Below are positions 62,925 to 64,000 of a DNA stretch of 64,000 nt, in pieces (the first letter of the stretch is position 1; every line of letters starts with the position of its first letter). The DNA lies in the NCBI GenBank assembly GCA_013398615.1, contig VZSR01001685.1, positions 3,142,602 through 3,206,601 on the forward strand, in the 5' to 3' direction. This stretch comes from Brachypodius melanocephalos (lineage: Eukaryota > Chordata > Aves > Passeriformes > Pycnonotidae). The notes under the pieces were generated by a model. It had not been told where the DNA came from. It saw only the letters and a program-made list of their open reading frames with translations, and did no database searches. A program made the translations under genes and the position numbers.

Positions 62925-62996
62925 AACCAAAAAAACCCCAAAGCAAACAAAGAACTGATTAAACAACCAACCAGCCAACCAACCAACAAAAAAATT
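62925..62996 (+). repeat. AAACC/AACCAACC-rich low-complexity tract
   Basis: AACCAAAAAAACCCC, then CAAACAAAG, then AACAACCAACCAGCCAACCAACCAAC. Same compositional class as the other A/C tracts in the window. Confidence 0.85.
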
Positions 62997-64000
62997 TGGA
63001 CAGGAAAAGATCTCATTCCTTGCACCATAAAGGTAAATTTCCATTTCCACAAACTACAGTTCATGTTACATCCCTCAGCCTCATCCTGCAACAGATCTGC
63101 TATGTTTTGAGTAGAGATTACCAAGCAATCAAGTGGCATCTAAATGCTCAGAGACTTTTGGGGAAGTAATTTCAGCATAACTCTGTTTTATCTGAGTATG
63201 AAATAGGTTTCTCATTGCTGTCATTGCACTTGTGAACTATTCTTCCAGTTCAGTGGTACTTATACTAGCCAGAACTGAACTGAAAAGATTAAAACATTGT
63301 TGGGAAGGTTACATGCCCTGAAATTTACAGGCTGCAGCTTGTCAGCAGAAAAGTCATGATTAGGAATATGCCAATTAGGTGCAAAAACATGGAAAATTCC
63401 AGAGAGACCTAACTACAAGTTACAGCGATTTGACTTGGCTGAGTTCAGTAATATAATACTTGCCTCAATCAAGTGTCTAAGGAAGGCATCATTTGCACTT
63501 CTGAGTCACAGAGTTGTGAACTGAGAACAATATTTAACCCCCAAGTAGTCATTCCCGGTGGGACAGTCTGTCTGTACAATTTCTTCACTTCTGACCCATT
63601 AGTAATCACTGTGGGATTTATGGGACTAAGTCTTATTAATGCCAATGGAATTTATGTAGGGTTAGTCCCTAGGCACTCCTAACTGACCAGAGACAACAAC
63701 TGCTGGCCAAAGCTAGGATATTATGTGCAATTTGAGGATTATAATTATATATTCAGCATTTTCTCTCTTCCGTTATTTTATTCTGCTTTATCCATTATAA
63801 GCTAGAGATGCAATAACTAAAATAGCATCTCAGCTTAAAGAGGATATTCCTGACATGGATAATACTTTCTGAATAATTAGTACAGTCAAAGTAAAACTTT
63901 TTTGCTTTGATAACTTGGGACAATTTGGGGTCAGCAACATTATTGTCTGCGACAGTAAACAGGTTTATTAAATAGATCAAACAGAAATTTCACAATCTGC
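62997..64000. other. AT-rich intergenic DNA
   Basis: Nothing recognised up to the window end. Open frames here are at most 69 codons and without motifs. Confidence 0.6.

Overview
This window looks like intergenic DNA from a bird genome assembly, most likely a songbird. The evidence is the repeats. There are seven CR1 LINE pieces, several ending in the avian ATTCTRTG-type 3' octamer tail, and three LTRs of one avian endogenous-retrovirus superfamily. I see no Alu or L1 sequence, no bacterial-style gene packing, and a generally AT-rich background with long A or T runs. Three N runs (17150-17249, 42873-42972, 54548-54632) are assembly gaps. The songbird assignment rests on remembered repeat types and was not checked by alignment. 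I found no host protein-coding gene, exon chain, tRNA, rRNA or CRISPR array.

Layout. 1-3106: AT-rich unique DNA with an A-rich tract. 3107-3893: solo-type LTR on the minus strand. 4500-6290: a more GC-rich, transcript-like block of unknown nature. 6599-7705: minus-strand CR1 with a recognisable reverse-transcriptase relic. 7830-21060: long featureless AT-rich stretch with one gap. 21200-21710: unclassified GC-elevated block. 22582-22655: very short CR1 3' end. 26040-27960: second unclassified GC-elevated block, with a 27-bp tandem repeat and a long, nearly open minus-strand frame. 29191-29327: GTTT-rich tract. 29473-29735: CR1. 29800-36950: featureless. 36954-38090 and 38231-38611: two minus-strand CR1 copies. 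42100-42560: probable very old LINE. About 43640-43970 (minus) and 45192-47104 (plus): two more LTRs, the second apparently carrying an insertion. 47985-48330: plus-strand CR1 that keeps the C-terminal ORF2 reading frame. 51262-51560: old CR1. 53207-54658: microsatellites, a GC-elevated stretch and a gap. The rest, to 64000, is AT-rich DNA with A-rich tracts and one mild GC-elevated patch (62150-62640).

Nothing here works together as a pathway. The window is best read as a gene-poor region shaped by old retroelement insertions and low-complexity DNA. I did not find a convincing undescribed system. The item most worth a search is the decayed reading frame at 26868-27728, with the possible nested insertion in the 45192-47104 LTR second.
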